A DNA stretch of 64,000 bases. Origin: an uncultured Pseudomonadota bacterium (GTDB taxonomy: Bacteria > Myxococcota_A > UBA796 > GCA-2862545). The translations under genes and the position numbers were made by a program. The number at the start of each line of letters is the position of its first letter. Position 1 is the first letter of the stretch. This document shows, one piece after another, positions 19,114 to 28,121 of the stretch. The stretch lies in the NCBI GenBank assembly GCA_913061235.1, contig CAJXTB010000014.1, positions 62,001-126,000 on the forward strand. The letters are read 5' to 3'. A model generated the notes under the pieces. It was not told the origin of the DNA. It made no database searches and worked only from the letters and a program-made list of their open reading frames with translations.

Positions 19114-19788
19114 CTACGCGGGGTCGGTCGATGGAATCGCCAGGACCTGACCCACGGCTACGCTGTTGGCGTCCTTGAGGATGTCCTTGTTGGCTTCGAA
19201 GATTTCGTTGTAGCGGCCAGCCTTTCCGTACCAATGCTTGGCGATTGAGCCCAAGGTCTCGCCTGCAGCGACCGTGTGCAGGACGGTCTTGATCTGCGGG
19301 ATGCGCAGCACCTGCCCCGGGAAGATTTCGTCCGGGTGCTTGAGCATAGGCTTGTTGGCTTCGAAGATATCGTCGTACTTGTGGATGACGCCGTACTGGG
19401 ACAGCGAGATCTTGGACAAGGTGTCGCCTGCTTCAACCGTGTGGAAGATGGCCGGTGGTGCTTGGATTTCGACGGCCATCTGGTCGTCGACCTGGCCGAC
19501 GCCGGCGTTGTTGCCGATGGCCAAGATGATCTTTTCGCGGCCGGCCTGGGTCTTGGCAGTACCGGTGACGGTTGCGGTGTCGGGGGCGAAGCTGACGCCG
19601 AGGTTGCTCACTTCGAGGCCGAGCTCGGTCACTACGCTGCGGAGCTGTGCTGCGAATGCATCATTATCGGCCTTCGCCTCGTCTTTCGACTTGGTGGCTG
19701 CTGCCTTGACTTCGGCTTCAGCGGCGGCTGCGCCTCCAAACATTCCAACTTTGCGACCTGCGGACTTTACGAACGAAAATAGACCCAT
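19114..19788 (-). CDS. BON and double LysM domain protein (Kbp/YgaU-like)
   Basis: A 224-residue protein. An Ala/Lys-rich N-terminus is followed by a BON domain (about 55-120, LGVSFAPDTATVTGTA) and two LysM repeats (TVEAGDTLSKIS... and TVAAGETLGSIAKHWYG), each ending in a PGQVLRIP- or VGQVLAIP-type motif. E. coli Kbp (YgaU), a potassium-binding stress protein, has one BON and one LysM; this one has an extra LysM. No signal peptide is seen. The start was moved 15 codons to MGLFSFVKSAG, which has AGGAGG five bases upstream. Confidence 0.9.
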   Translation of the reverse strand: MGLFSFVKSAGRKVGMFGGAAAAEAEVKAAATKSKDEAKADNDAFAAQLRSVVTELGLEVSNLGVSFAPDTATVTGTAKTQAGREKIILAIGNNAGVGQVDDQMAVEIQAPPAIFHTVEAGDTLSKISLSQYGVIHKYDDIFEANKPMLKHPDEIFPGQVLRIPQIKTVLHTVAAGETLGSIAKHWYGKAGRYNEIFEANKDILKDANSVAVGQVLAIPSTDPA

Positions 19789-19898
19789 GGTGGCCTCCTG
19801 TTTGCGGGACGAGGACCCTAGCAGAACTCCCACAGTGTTGCCCCTTCACCTGACGCACATGTGGGCCGATGCGTTGTGCAACCAGCGCGGGATGATGC

Positions 19899-20327
19899 AT
19901 GCAAGCGATGACGGATAAGCCAGCTGAGGCCAAGGTCTACCGGACCATCTTGGAGGGTGCGAATGCCATTCGGGTGTGGACGTTGGCGCGGGCGGCAATG
20001 AACTCCCCCCGGGACCTTCAGGCGTGCTTGGCGGATGCTGCCAAGTCGCTTGCGATGATGCAGCGGGACTGCACAGCGACACTTCACGCAGCGTACCTAG
20101 AGGGAGCCACAAGCTACGAGGATTTTGTCGGACGCACACGGCGTGCACAAGAGCAGGTCTCTGAGCGAGCTTCTCGGCTGATCGACTACCCGCAGCTCCC
20201 GCTGTCGGACAGTGTGCAGATGGTGTTCTACGGTCAGAGCCCGTTCGATTCGTCGGCTCTGGACTTCCGTGGCGCTGTGTTCGCGGTCAGCTTGCCCCTC
20301 GAGCGAACCACGCGTCCGCAGGACTAG
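19899..20327 (+). CDS. Hypothetical protein, 142 residues
   Basis: Not recognised. A mostly helical, soluble protein with no signal peptide or membrane segment; a second Met at codon 4 is an equally good start. Its composition is ordinary and it ends 47 bases before proB on the same strand, so cotranscription with proBA is possible. A ribosome binding site is not clear. It is kept as a gene because the frame fills the space between divergent and downstream genes and no competing frame is better. Confidence 0.55.
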   Translation: MQAMTDKPAEAKVYRTILEGANAIRVWTLARAAMNSPRDLQACLADAAKSLAMMQRDCTATLHAAYLEGATSYEDFVGRTRRAQEQVSERASRLIDYPQLPLSDSVQMVFYGQSPFDSSALDFRGAVFAVSLPLERTTRPQD

Positions 20328-20374
20328 ATCGCTCGTCCGGTGACATCATTGGTTGAGTGCGGTAAGCGCTGAAG

Positions 20375-21487
20375 ATGAACACTCGAGCGCAAGCCCTAGG
20401 TGCGGTGCGCCGCATCGTCATCAAAGTTGGAACGGGTGTCGTTACGCGACCCGATGGTCGGTTGGCACTTGGCCGTTTGGGGGCCTTGGCCGAAGACATC
20501 CACGACCTCATCGCATCAGGTCACCAGGTCATGGTGGTGAGCTCGGGCGCAATCGGCCTTGGAGCAGGACGCCTGGGTCTGGATGCTGTGCCGGTCGGCG
20601 TTGTCGACCGTCAGGCGTGTGCGGCGGCGGGGCAAGGCGCCCTTGTTGCGACATGGGACAGTCTGCTGACGCGCATGGGGCACCCCGTTGCCCAGATTCT
20701 TCTTACCGAAGACGACTTTTTGAACCGTGAACGCTACCTGAACCTGCATGCGACGTTGGAGCGCCTGTTGGACGCGGGTGCGGTTCCCATCATCAACGAA
20801 AACGACACGGTGAGCACGACTGAGCTTGCGGTGGCTCGGGACCGCGTCTTCGGCGACAACGACCAGCTGTCTGCCTTGGTCTCCGCCGGCACGGACGCCG
20901 ACCTGCTCGTGCTGCTGAGCGACGTGAACGGTGTGCACACCGCACCTCCTGGGTCCGAAGGGGCCGAGCGAATTGCGACGTGGGAAGGCGAGTCGGTCAC
21001 GATTGGAGCGGTCTCTGCGCGAGGTCGAGGCGGTATGGGCGCCAAGATTTCGGCGGCACTGATTGGCGCGCACGGTGGCACCCACGTGGTGATTGCCTCT
21101 GGAGACGAGCCGGGAGTCGTCGGGCGTGTGGTTATCGGAGACGACGTGGGTACCTGGTTCCCAGCGGCACCCGGACTGTCTCGAAAGCGCCGATGGCTTG
21201 CCTACGCCACCGCACCGGAGGGCGTCGTTCGGGTCAATGAGGGCGCTCGTAGCGCACTGGTCGAGCGTGCGGCGTCTCTGCTTCCAGCGGGTATTGTGGA
21301 TGTGACCGGCGACTTCGCAGAGGGCGCCGTGGTGTCGTTGGCCACGACGGATGGTCCTGAGTTTGGACGTGGCTTGAGCACGTTGAGTTCGGACGGTCTT
21401 CGGGCCGTTGTGGGTCGAACCGGTGGCCAGCGTGCGGTGATTCACCGAGACAATGTGGTGCTGCTACGCACCGGAGGCGACGCATGA
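20375..21487 (+). CDS. proB: Glutamate 5-kinase
   Basis: First enzyme of proline synthesis: phosphorylates L-glutamate to gamma-glutamyl phosphate. The 370 residues comprise an amino-acid-kinase domain (IVIKVGTGVVT, VSSGAIGLGAGRLGL, INENDTVST, FGDNDQLSALV, GGMGAKISAA) and a C-terminal PUA domain (about 275-365), the usual architecture. It overlaps proA by ATGA, so the two proteins are translationally coupled. The kinase is normally feedback-inhibited by proline. Confidence 0.96.
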   Translation: MNTRAQALGAVRRIVIKVGTGVVTRPDGRLALGRLGALAEDIHDLIASGHQVMVVSSGAIGLGAGRLGLDAVPVGVVDRQACAAAGQGALVATWDSLLTRMGHPVAQILLTEDDFLNRERYLNLHATLERLLDAGAVPIINENDTVSTTELAVARDRVFGDNDQLSALVSAGTDADLLVLLSDVNGVHTAPPGSEGAERIATWEGESVTIGAVSARGRGGMGAKISAALIGAHGGTHVVIASGDEPGVVGRVVIGDDVGTWFPAAPGLSRKRRWLAYATAPEGVVRVNEGARSALVERAASLLPAGIVDVTGDFAEGAVVSLATTDGPEFGRGLSTLSSDGLRAVVGRTGGQRAVIHRDNVVLLRTGGDA

Positions 21488-22770
21488 CCGTTGTACAAAC
21501 TGCTGTTGCCGCGCGTCGTGCCGGCCGTGCTCTTCAAGCTCTGACCACCGACCAACGCGTCGCGGCACTGCACCGCATGGCCCAGGCCCTTGTGGACAAT
21601 GCAGAGCACATCTTGGCGGAGAACGCTCTCGATGTGGCAGACGCCCAGGCCCTAGTGGAGTCTGGCGAGCTGGCCCAAGCGTCCGCAGATCGACTGCCGC
21701 TGACGGAGGCGAAGCTGGGGACTCTGGCGGCTGGCATTCGCAGCATTGCCGACGCGGATGAGCCGTTGGGGCGGGTCATTCACACAACGGAGCTGGCGGA
21801 TGGGCTGGTGCTTCGAAAAGAGACCGCCGCCCTTGGCGTGTTGCTCATCATCTTTGAGTCGCGCCCGGATGCGCTTCCACAGATTGCGTCGCTCGCGCTA
21901 CGCTCGGGCAATGGCCTGGTGCTGAAAGGCGGTAAAGAGGCGCGTCGTAGCAATACTGTCCTTCACGCGGTGCTGACACAGGCTCTTGCCCCCGACGTGT
22001 CAGCGGACGTGATTGGCTTGGTCCATTCCCGGTCGGACATTGCCGAGCTCTTGGAGCTGGACGATGTGATTGACCTTGTGATTCCGCGCGGCTCCAACGC
22101 CTTGGTTCGTCACATTCAGGCGAACACACGCATTCCCGTCCTTGGGCATGCCGACGGCATCTGCCATGTGTACGTAGACGAATCCGCTGATACTGCCATG
22201 GCGCTACGAATCGTCCTCGACTCCAAGCTCGACTACCCCGCAGCATGCAATGCCATGGAGACACTGCTGATTCACCGAGCGGTTTGGGCGTCCCTGGGCG
22301 AGAGCCTCGTCGGTGCGCTGGAGTCGGCGGGTGTGACGGTGTTCGTCGGACCCGAGGCAGCGGGTGTTCGTACAGATCTACCGCGCGCGTCGTCGTTGGC
22401 GTTTGAGTACGGAGACCTTCGCGTTGCCGTGGAGCTGGTGGACAGCGTGGAGGCTGCGATTGAGCACATCCACACCTACGGAAGTGGGCACACCGAGGCC
22501 ATCGTTACCAACAATACCCAGACGGCACTGCAGTTCCAGAACACCGTGGACAGTGCCTGCGTGTTCATCAACGCCAGCACCCGCTTTGCTGACGGCTACC
22601 GGTTCGGACTCGGCGCAGAGGTGGGTATCAGCACCAGTCGAATCCACGCGCGTGGACCGGTCGGCGTGGAAGGCCTCCTGACCACCCGGTTCAAGCTGAC
22701 GGGAACGGGCGACACGGTGGCACCGTTCTCGGCGGGAGAGCGTGCCTTTACGCACCGCAAGCTGGTCTAG
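21484..22770 (+). CDS. proA: Gamma-glutamyl phosphate reductase
   Basis: Second step of proline synthesis: NADPH-dependent reduction of gamma-glutamyl phosphate to the semialdehyde. The 428 residues have normal family features: FESRPDALPQIASLALRSGN, KGGKEA, VIPRGSNALVR, LDYPAACNAMETLL containing the catalytic Cys, and FINASTRFADGYRFGLGAEVGIST. It starts within the proB stop (ATGA). Its TAG abuts the convergent yaaA stop without a spacer base (TAGCTA). Confidence 0.97.
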   Translation: MTVVQTAVAARRAGRALQALTTDQRVAALHRMAQALVDNAEHILAENALDVADAQALVESGELAQASADRLPLTEAKLGTLAAGIRSIADADEPLGRVIHTTELADGLVLRKETAALGVLLIIFESRPDALPQIASLALRSGNGLVLKGGKEARRSNTVLHAVLTQALAPDVSADVIGLVHSRSDIAELLELDDVIDLVIPRGSNALVRHIQANTRIPVLGHADGICHVYVDESADTAMALRIVLDSKLDYPAACNAMETLLIHRAVWASLGESLVGALESAGVTVFVGPEAAGVRTDLPRASSLAFEYGDLRVAVELVDSVEAAIEHIHTYGSGHTEAIVTNNTQTALQFQNTVDSACVFINASTRFADGYRFGLGAEVGISTSRIHARGPVGVEGLLTTRFKLTGTGDTVAPFSAGERAFTHRKLV

Positions 22771-23559
22771 CTACCCGTTGACGGGGGGCGGCTGCTTGCG
22801 GGTGAACACCCACTGGGTCTCGGTCGAGAGCGCGTCGTCATACCGGTAATTCATGGCGGTGCACTTCTTGAGTTCGCTGGCGCTAGTGGGCTTGTTGATG
22901 GCCGCCCAGCGCACCATGGCGCCGCGAGCCTGCTTGGCGAAGAAGCTCAAGATGCGCGTCTTTCCATCCTTGGTGTCTTTGAAGACAGGGGTGATGACGG
23001 GCACGGAGAGGGTCTTCTTGCTGACGGCCTTGAAGTACTCGTTGCTCGCAAGGTTCACGATGCTCTTGTGACCGTGCTCGACAGACCATGCGTTGAGGGT
23101 CTTTGCAATGCGTGTGTCCCAGTAGGCGTACAACGACGTGCCGCGGCGGGTCTTGAGCGACGTGCCCATCTCGAGGCGGTACGGTTGAATGCGGTCGAGT
23201 GGCCGAACGACGCCATACAGACCCGAGAGAATGCCGACGTGGTCCTGGGCCCACAGGACGTCCTGGTCTGCCAGGCTCTGTGCGTCTAGGCCGCGGTACA
23301 CATCACCGGCGAACAGGAACATGGCCTGGCGAGCTTGGTCAGTTGTGGGCTCGGGGACCAGGAGCTGGTGTCGCTCGCGGTTGAGCGTGGCGAGGTCGTC
23401 GCTGATGCCCATGAGGGTCTTCAGCTTTGACGTGGTGAGTGCGCGCACGCTCTTCTGGAGAATGCGAACGTCATCCACCAGGACGGGCTCGGTGGCTGGG
23501 AAAGCGTCTAGGACAGGGCCTTCGGTCAGTGTCTTGGCAGGGGACAACAGAAACAGCAT
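22771..23559 (-). CDS. yaaA: Peroxide stress protein YaaA (DUF328/UPF0246)
   Basis: A 262-residue cytoplasmic protein that limits free iron and oxidative damage in E. coli. The family opening LLSPAKTL is present, and ALYLG-like elements appear as ASNEYFKAV, PVITPVFKD and KKARG-like FFAKQARGAMVRW. GGAGG lies just before the ATG. It follows the ATP-grasp gene by 21 bases and is the last gene of the DAHP synthase-kinase-ATP-grasp-yaaA run. Confidence 0.93.
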   Translation of the reverse strand: MLFLLSPAKTLTEGPVLDAFPATEPVLVDDVRILQKSVRALTTSKLKTLMGISDDLATLNRERHQLLVPEPTTDQARQAMFLFAGDVYRGLDAQSLADQDVLWAQDHVGILSGLYGVVRPLDRIQPYRLEMGTSLKTRRGTSLYAYWDTRIAKTLNAWSVEHGHKSIVNLASNEYFKAVSKKTLSVPVITPVFKDTKDGKTRILSFFAKQARGAMVRWAAINKPTSASELKKCTAMNYRYDDALSTETQWVFTRKQPPPVNG

Positions 23560-23580
23560 GCGAACCTCCGGCTGCCACTG

Positions 23581-24567
23581 CTATCGGATGTGCGTGCGAC
23601 GGCCAGCGAGGTAGCGAAAGGGGCGGGCGCAGAGGTCCACGTGAGCCTGTCTCCACCGTTCGGGGTCGTTGGCGTACAGCGCCGATAGTCGTCCCCAAGG
23701 ACGGGTGTTGAGCTCGATGACCCAGGGGTTTAGTTCTGGGTCGATCATCGCGTCCACCCCAAGCTCGAGTAGGTCAGCGCCGTCGGGGTGGTCGGCCAAG
23801 GCTTGTGCGCAGCGAATGGCGGTGAGTTGAAGAGCCCGGACGGTTTGAGCGGGCAGCACGTCCTCGGCGGCGTCCGCAGATGCGCCTCGGGCCACGTTGA
23901 CGACGGCATCAATGCGGGAACGACGGGCGACGGGGGGACCGGCGATCCACACCCCTTGTGCATCGCGTTGAACGACCGTTCGCGTGGCAATACCGGCCCA
24001 GCCTTCTGGGGGACGTACGGCACACTGCAGCAGGGTGGGCTCGTGTACACCCAAGGCACCTGGGCGGGTTGGAGCGATGTCATCTCCCGGAACCACGCGC
24101 TCGACACCCACACCCACAGCGCCAAATTGCGGTTTCGCGAAGGCGACGCCCCAGTCTCGCAACATGGCCTGAACGTCACCTGTCATGTCCACCACGGTAG
24201 GCATGACCACCCCGCGGGCTTCGAGGTGTCGCTGGCTTGCGAGCTTGTCCCGCGACAGCGCACGGAGTGAGACCGGATTGCCAAGGGGAATGCCATGTAG
24301 TTGTTGGACAAGCTGGGCATGCCGCTGTGGAAAGCGTGGCATGGGGAACCGGTCGTAGACGCCACAAACAACAGCGTCTTGGATGGGTAGCCAAGCGGTG
24401 GGGGTGGCGACAAAGCCACTCACGCGCCCGTTGGATGCCTGGTCGGCGAGAATGACCTCGATGCCATCTCTCAAGAGCGCCACCGCGGCGCGGCCCATTG
24501 GCAGCGAGGCAATGGGGGGCGGGGGTCGAGTGCGGTCGAGCACCAGCAGGGCCGCTACGCGTTTCAC
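23581..24567 (-). CDS. ATP-grasp protein related to YheC/YheD
   Basis: A 328-residue protein. LSRDKLASQRHLEARGV marks the central domain, FAKPQFGAVGVGV resembles the nucleotide-binding lysine and glycine loop, and LELGVDAMID...WVIELNTRPWG carries the metal-binding acidic/Asn residues of ATP-grasp ligases. YVYDRFP-like VYDRFPMP recalls the YheC/YheD group first known from Bacillus spore coats. It starts with GTG overlapping the upstream kinase TGA (GTGA). The substrate pair it ligates is unknown. Confidence 0.75.
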   Translation of the reverse strand: MKRVAALLVLDRTRPPPPIASLPMGRAAVALLRDGIEVILADQASNGRVSGFVATPTAWLPIQDAVVCGVYDRFPMPRFPQRHAQLVQQLHGIPLGNPVSLRALSRDKLASQRHLEARGVVMPTVVDMTGDVQAMLRDWGVAFAKPQFGAVGVGVERVVPGDDIAPTRPGALGVHEPTLLQCAVRPPEGWAGIATRTVVQRDAQGVWIAGPPVARRSRIDAVVNVARGASADAAEDVLPAQTVRALQLTAIRCAQALADHPDGADLLELGVDAMIDPELNPWVIELNTRPWGRLSALYANDPERWRQAHVDLCARPFRYLAGRRTHIR

Positions 24568-25685
24568 GAGGGGTAGAGGACCGGCCAGAGCAAGAAGATG
24601 CCAATGGCAAAGCCGAAGAACCCCAACACCAATGCGGCCCCAAGGATGAGGGGACCGTAGCCGCCCTTTTGCACTGGAGGCGAGTAGTGGGCGCGCCTAG
24701 GCGGAGTGAAACTCTTCTGCGGAGGCATCGATGCTGGCGTTGGACGTTCCAAATACGGTGGGGGAGTTGAAGACTGCGTGGCTTCCTCACGCTCGAATGG
24801 AAAGAGCGTCACTGCCTGTTGAGACGAGAGCAGTCGCTCGACCTCCTCTGCAGTCTGGATACGCTTTCCGGGCTTCTTCTCCATCAGCCGCAGGATGATG
24901 GACTCTAGCCAGGGCTCACAGCCGGACGGCTGCTGGGAGGGCGGAATGGGGGTTTCGGTGACCGCGCGGGTGAGCAGCTGGTAGCCAGACCCTAGGAACG
25001 GTGCTTTGCCGACAACCAGCATGTACATCACAACGCCGAGGGCGTACAGGTCACCACGATGGTCGCTGTGAGTTCCCTCAATGTATTCGGGAGCCATGAA
25101 CAACGGGGTTCCAACCCGCAGCCCTTGGGCGGTCAATCGAGCGGCCTTGGTGCTCTCGTCGTCTATTAGGGCTGCGAGGCCAAAATCCAGGACCTTCACA
25201 AAGTCCGACACACCGTCTTGCACCGTGAGCATGATGTTCTCGGGCTTGAGGTCCCGATGGACGAAGTTGCGTTCATGAGCGCCGACGAGCGCACTTGCAA
25301 TCTGGCGTCCAATGTCAGCAACCCGACGTGCTGGCAGCGGCGCTTCGTCAATGAGCACGTCATCTAGACTACGTCCTTCGATGAGCTCCATGGCCAAGTA
25401 CAGCGACCCGTCCGATTCGCCGTAGTCCACAACGCGGACGGTGTTCTCATGCCGAATATTCGCGGTGGCCTCCATCTCACGGTTGAACCGGGCAGTGACC
25501 TCTTCGTCGCTGGCGTGCTCCGGGTGCAATCGCTTGAGCGCAACCCACTCGCCGGTTGGCAGGTGACGCGCTCGGTAGACGTTCCCCATGGCGCCTTCGC
25601 CAATGCGATCCACCACGTCGAATTTTCCGGCAAACAGGGTGCCGGTCAGCGTCATTTCGTTTGGATCGGAGTCTGAGTCGCTCAT
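24564..25685 (-). CDS. Ser/Thr protein kinase with C-terminal membrane segment
   Basis: A 373-residue PknB-like kinase: IGEGAMGNVYRA, VALKRL, VHRDLKPENIML, DFGLAAL and GTPLFMAPEY are all intact. After the kinase (about 22-280) a Pro-rich linker leads to one hydrophobic C-terminal helix (LILGAALVLGFFGFAIGIFLL) with hardly any periplasmic part, so it is a tail-anchored kinase without an extracellular sensor. It lies between class II DAHP synthase (12 bases upstream) and an ATP-grasp gene (GTGA overlap), suggesting it phosphorylates or is controlled with these products. Confidence 0.93.
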   Translation of the reverse strand: MSDSDSDPNEMTLTGTLFAGKFDVVDRIGEGAMGNVYRARHLPTGEWVALKRLHPEHASDEEVTARFNREMEATANIRHENTVRVVDYGESDGSLYLAMELIEGRSLDDVLIDEAPLPARRVADIGRQIASALVGAHERNFVHRDLKPENIMLTVQDGVSDFVKVLDFGLAALIDDESTKAARLTAQGLRVGTPLFMAPEYIEGTHSDHRGDLYALGVVMYMLVVGKAPFLGSGYQLLTRAVTETPIPPSQQPSGCEPWLESIILRLMEKKPGKRIQTAEEVERLLSSQQAVTLFPFEREEATQSSTPPPYLERPTPASMPPQKSFTPPRRAHYSPPVQKGGYGPLILGAALVLGFFGFAIGIFLLWPVLYPS

Positions 25686-25697
25686 GAGCGGCGTATC

Positions 25698-27053
25698 CTA
25701 CCGCAGCGGAGCGCCGGATACGTCATCCGTGCGATGGTGTTGTAGCGTTTGCGCCATCAAGAAGGCCATCTCTAGGCTCTGCGCGTAGTTCAGACGTGGG
25801 TCGCAGAAGGTCTCGTAGCTGCGGGGCAGGTCTTGCTCGTCTAGCTCCTGCGGTCCGCCAACACACTCGGTGACGTCTTCTCCGGTCAGCTCCAAGTGCA
25901 CGCCGCCAAGTACTGATCCGTGGGAAGCGTGAATCTGGAAGGCTGCACCGAGCTCGCGGCGAATGTTGCTGAACTCGCGGGTCTTGAAGCCGTTGTCGGT
26001 CGAGCGCGTGTTGCCGTGCATAGGGTCGCACGACCACACGGGAAGGCGTCCGGCCGCCTGAACAGCTTTGAGGTGCCCTGGTAGGAGGTCGTGAATTCGG
26101 TCCGCGCCGTACCGTGTGATGAGCGTGATTCGCCCTGGAACCCGGTCGGGGTCTAGGGCGTCGAGCAACTCTACAAGCTCATCTGGCTCCATGGAGGGGC
26201 CGACTTTGACGCCAATGGGATTGCGGAGTCCGCTGAAGTACGAGACATGCGCACCGTCGAGCTGACGGGTGCGGTCGCCAATCCAGAGGAAGTGGGCACC
26301 AACGTTGTACCAACCATCGTCGAACTTCTCGGTCAGTGCTTCTTCGTAGGGAAGGAGCAAGCCTTCATGAGACGAGTACAGCTCGACCGTTCGCAGTGCT
26401 GGGTCTGCAGAGGCACCGGTCGTGTGTAGGAAGGACATGGCGTCCAAGATTCGTTCGACCAAGGCCTCGTACTGGCCGCGGCGGGACGTGTTTCGAACGA
26501 ATCCGAGGTCCCAGTCGTCGGCCTCATGGAGGTCGGCGAAGCCACCATCGAGCAGAGCACGCACGTAGTTGAGCGTTGCTGCGGAATGGAAGTAGGCCTG
26601 GACGAGGCGTGCGGGATCTGGCGCTCGCTTGTCTGCTGGGCGGTCGTTGACGTGGTCGCCTCTGTACGATGCGACCTCGACACCATTGATGATCTCGGTC
26701 GGCCTGCTGCGTGGCTTGGCGTATTGGCCAGCCATGCGGGCTACCTTGACGACCGGAATGCGTGCACCCCAGGTCAGCACTAGGCTCATCTGAAGCAGAA
26801 TGCGGAGCTTGGACTCGATGGCCTGCATGTTGCAGTCACGAAACCGCTCAGCGCAATCACCGCCTTGCAACAAGAAACGTCTGCCTAAGCTGACATCAGC
26901 AAGGTGCGAACGCAGCGCGTCAACCTCTCCAGGGTGTACCAACGGCGGGAGCTGGCGGACTTGGTCGAGGGCGCGACGCACCTCGGCGGGGTCGCCGTAC
27001 TCTGGTTGTTGGTGGATGGGGCGCCCATGCCAGTCGTTCGGGCTCCACGTCAT
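25698..27053 (-). CDS. Class II 3-deoxy-D-arabino-heptulosonate 7-phosphate (DAHP) synthase
   Basis: First enzyme of the shikimate pathway: condenses phosphoenolpyruvate and erythrose 4-phosphate. The 451 residues show the class II (plant/mycobacterial) signatures LQGGDCAERF, NPIGVKVGPSM, TLITRYGADRI, WSCDPMHGNT and GGVHLELTGEDVTECVGG with metal ligands. GAGG sits six bases before the ATG. It leads a minus-strand run with a Ser/Thr kinase, an ATP-grasp protein and yaaA. Confidence 0.95.
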   Translation of the reverse strand: MTWSPNDWHGRPIHQQPEYGDPAEVRRALDQVRQLPPLVHPGEVDALRSHLADVSLGRRFLLQGGDCAERFRDCNMQAIESKLRILLQMSLVLTWGARIPVVKVARMAGQYAKPRSRPTEIINGVEVASYRGDHVNDRPADKRAPDPARLVQAYFHSAATLNYVRALLDGGFADLHEADDWDLGFVRNTSRRGQYEALVERILDAMSFLHTTGASADPALRTVELYSSHEGLLLPYEEALTEKFDDGWYNVGAHFLWIGDRTRQLDGAHVSYFSGLRNPIGVKVGPSMEPDELVELLDALDPDRVPGRITLITRYGADRIHDLLPGHLKAVQAAGRLPVWSCDPMHGNTRSTDNGFKTREFSNIRRELGAAFQIHASHGSVLGGVHLELTGEDVTECVGGPQELDEQDLPRSYETFCDPRLNYAQSLEMAFLMAQTLQHHRTDDVSGAPLR

Positions 27054-27124
27054 ACTTGGCCTCTCGTTGGGGCCGGGAGGTATCGCGTTTTGATCGCCTT
27101 TGAGTGTTCGACAGCATCGTGTAC

Positions 27125-27153
27125 TTGCAATGTTGGTCCAATCGGCTCATATA
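27125..27153 (+). promoter_or_regulatory. Possible sigma-70-type promoter of the small lipoprotein
   Basis: TTGCAA (27125-27130), a 17-base spacer, then CATATA (27148-27153), about 55 bases before the lipoprotein ATG. The -10 fit is only moderate; TATAGG two bases further is an alternative. A small GCCCT-TCG-AGGGC hairpin (27176-27188) lies in the leader. Confidence 0.3.
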
Positions 27154-27208
27154 GGCCCGAACTTGGACCGTCCCCGCCCTTCGAGGGCTGCATTCCCGGA
27201 GATTTGAT

Positions 27209-27571
27209 ATGATCACTCGCACCGCACTCGTGGCAGCCGCTGGCGTCGGCCTTTTCTTCACTCTGGCCTGTGGCGGCTCGAGCAGCATTGACACAAGCTT
27301 CTTGATTCCGTCGGTTGCTGGCGGCGGAACGACGTCTTGCCCGTCCGGCGCATCCACCATCTCCGACTTCGAAGATGGCGCCCGCGTCGTTCTGCTCGCT
27401 ATCCACTCGGATGACGCCTACGCCGGCTCGGACTACGAATCGTCCATGCCTATCAGTGGCCGCGTTGACGGCGACCTGCACAACAATGAAGGCTGCTGGT
27501 TCGGTGGCGGATTTGTTGGCGACGATGGCACTGATTTCTACTTCTACAAGGCTGCTTTCCGCGCCGAGTAG
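27209..27571 (+). CDS. Small lipoprotein of unknown function, 120 residues
   Basis: The signal MITRTALV...LACGG gives a lipidated Cys21; GGAG lies nine bases before the ATG. The mature part is about 100 residues, rich in Gly/Asp/Ser with Cys at two further positions, ends FYFYKAAFRAE, and carries no family motif I recognise. The gene stands alone between its own promoter region and a strong terminator, so it is expressed as a single-gene unit, perhaps strongly. Confidence 0.8.
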   Translation: MITRTALVAAAGVGLFFTLACGGSSSIDTSFLIPSVAGGGTTSCPSGASTISDFEDGARVVLLAIHSDDAYAGSDYESSMPISGRVDGDLHNNEGCWFGGGFVGDDGTDFYFYKAAFRAE

Positions 27572-27592
27572 TCAGTCGCTCTCTGAAAATGG

Positions 27593-27620
27593 CCCCGGCA
27601 GCAATGCTGGGGTTTTTTTT
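27593..27620 (+). terminator. Rho-independent terminator of the small lipoprotein gene
   Basis: Stem CCCCGGCA/TGCTGGGG (8 bp with one G-U pair), a GCAA tetraloop of the GNRA type, then eight consecutive T. It ends two bases before the stop codon of the convergent ybgC gene at 27623. Confidence 0.93.
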
Positions 27621-27622
27621 GT

Positions 27623-28018
27623 CTAGCCGTTCTGGTCTTCAATGCCGGTCATTACTGAGTCGGGGACGGGGACCAGCTTTCCATTGGGGTCCACGCAGGC
27701 GAGCTGAATGGTGGCCTGAACGAGCAGCGTGTCACCGCGCCAGACAGATTGGTCGAACACGACCCGGTACCGGCTCCCGCTCTCGACAACGGAACGAATG
27801 GTGAGCACGTCGCCGTGAACAGCTGCCGCCTTGAAGTGCATCTCGATCTTGTAGACCACGAAGCCGATACCGTCTTCTTCGAACATCCGGACCAGCTCGT
27901 CCGGGTCTAGGACGTGCTCACGGGCCCGTTCAAAGTACTTCAGGTAGTTGGCGTGGTAGACAATGCCCGAGTGGTCGGTGTCTTCGTAGTAGATGCGGAC
28001 GGGGTGTTCGTGTGGCAT
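27623..28018 (-). CDS. ybgC: Acyl-CoA thioesterase of the YbgC/4-hydroxybenzoyl-CoA family
   Basis: Hot-dog-fold thioesterase of 131 residues, close to the E. coli YbgC length. The family signature RIYYEDTDHSGIVYHANYLKYFERARE carries the catalytic Asp; the C-terminal strands include VEIHF-like YKIEMHFKAAAVHGD. YbgC proteins hydrolyse short-chain acyl-CoAs and are often next to tol-pal, which is not the case here. The start at MPHEHPVRIYY is 12 codons inside the longest ORF and fits the family N-terminus. Confidence 0.92.
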   Translation of the reverse strand: MPHEHPVRIYYEDTDHSGIVYHANYLKYFERAREHVLDPDELVRMFEEDGIGFVVYKIEMHFKAAAVHGDVLTIRSVVESGSRYRVVFDQSVWRGDTLLVQATIQLACVDPNGKLVPVPDSVMTGIEDQNG

Positions 28019-28121
28019 GTGGGGATTGCACCACGGGACTGAACGCCCGTCCATGGGCCGGCTGCGAGTCGGCGCGCACTCGGTACCGGGTGCGGCGCGA
28101 CCATCGGGAGGTTCGCCACGA

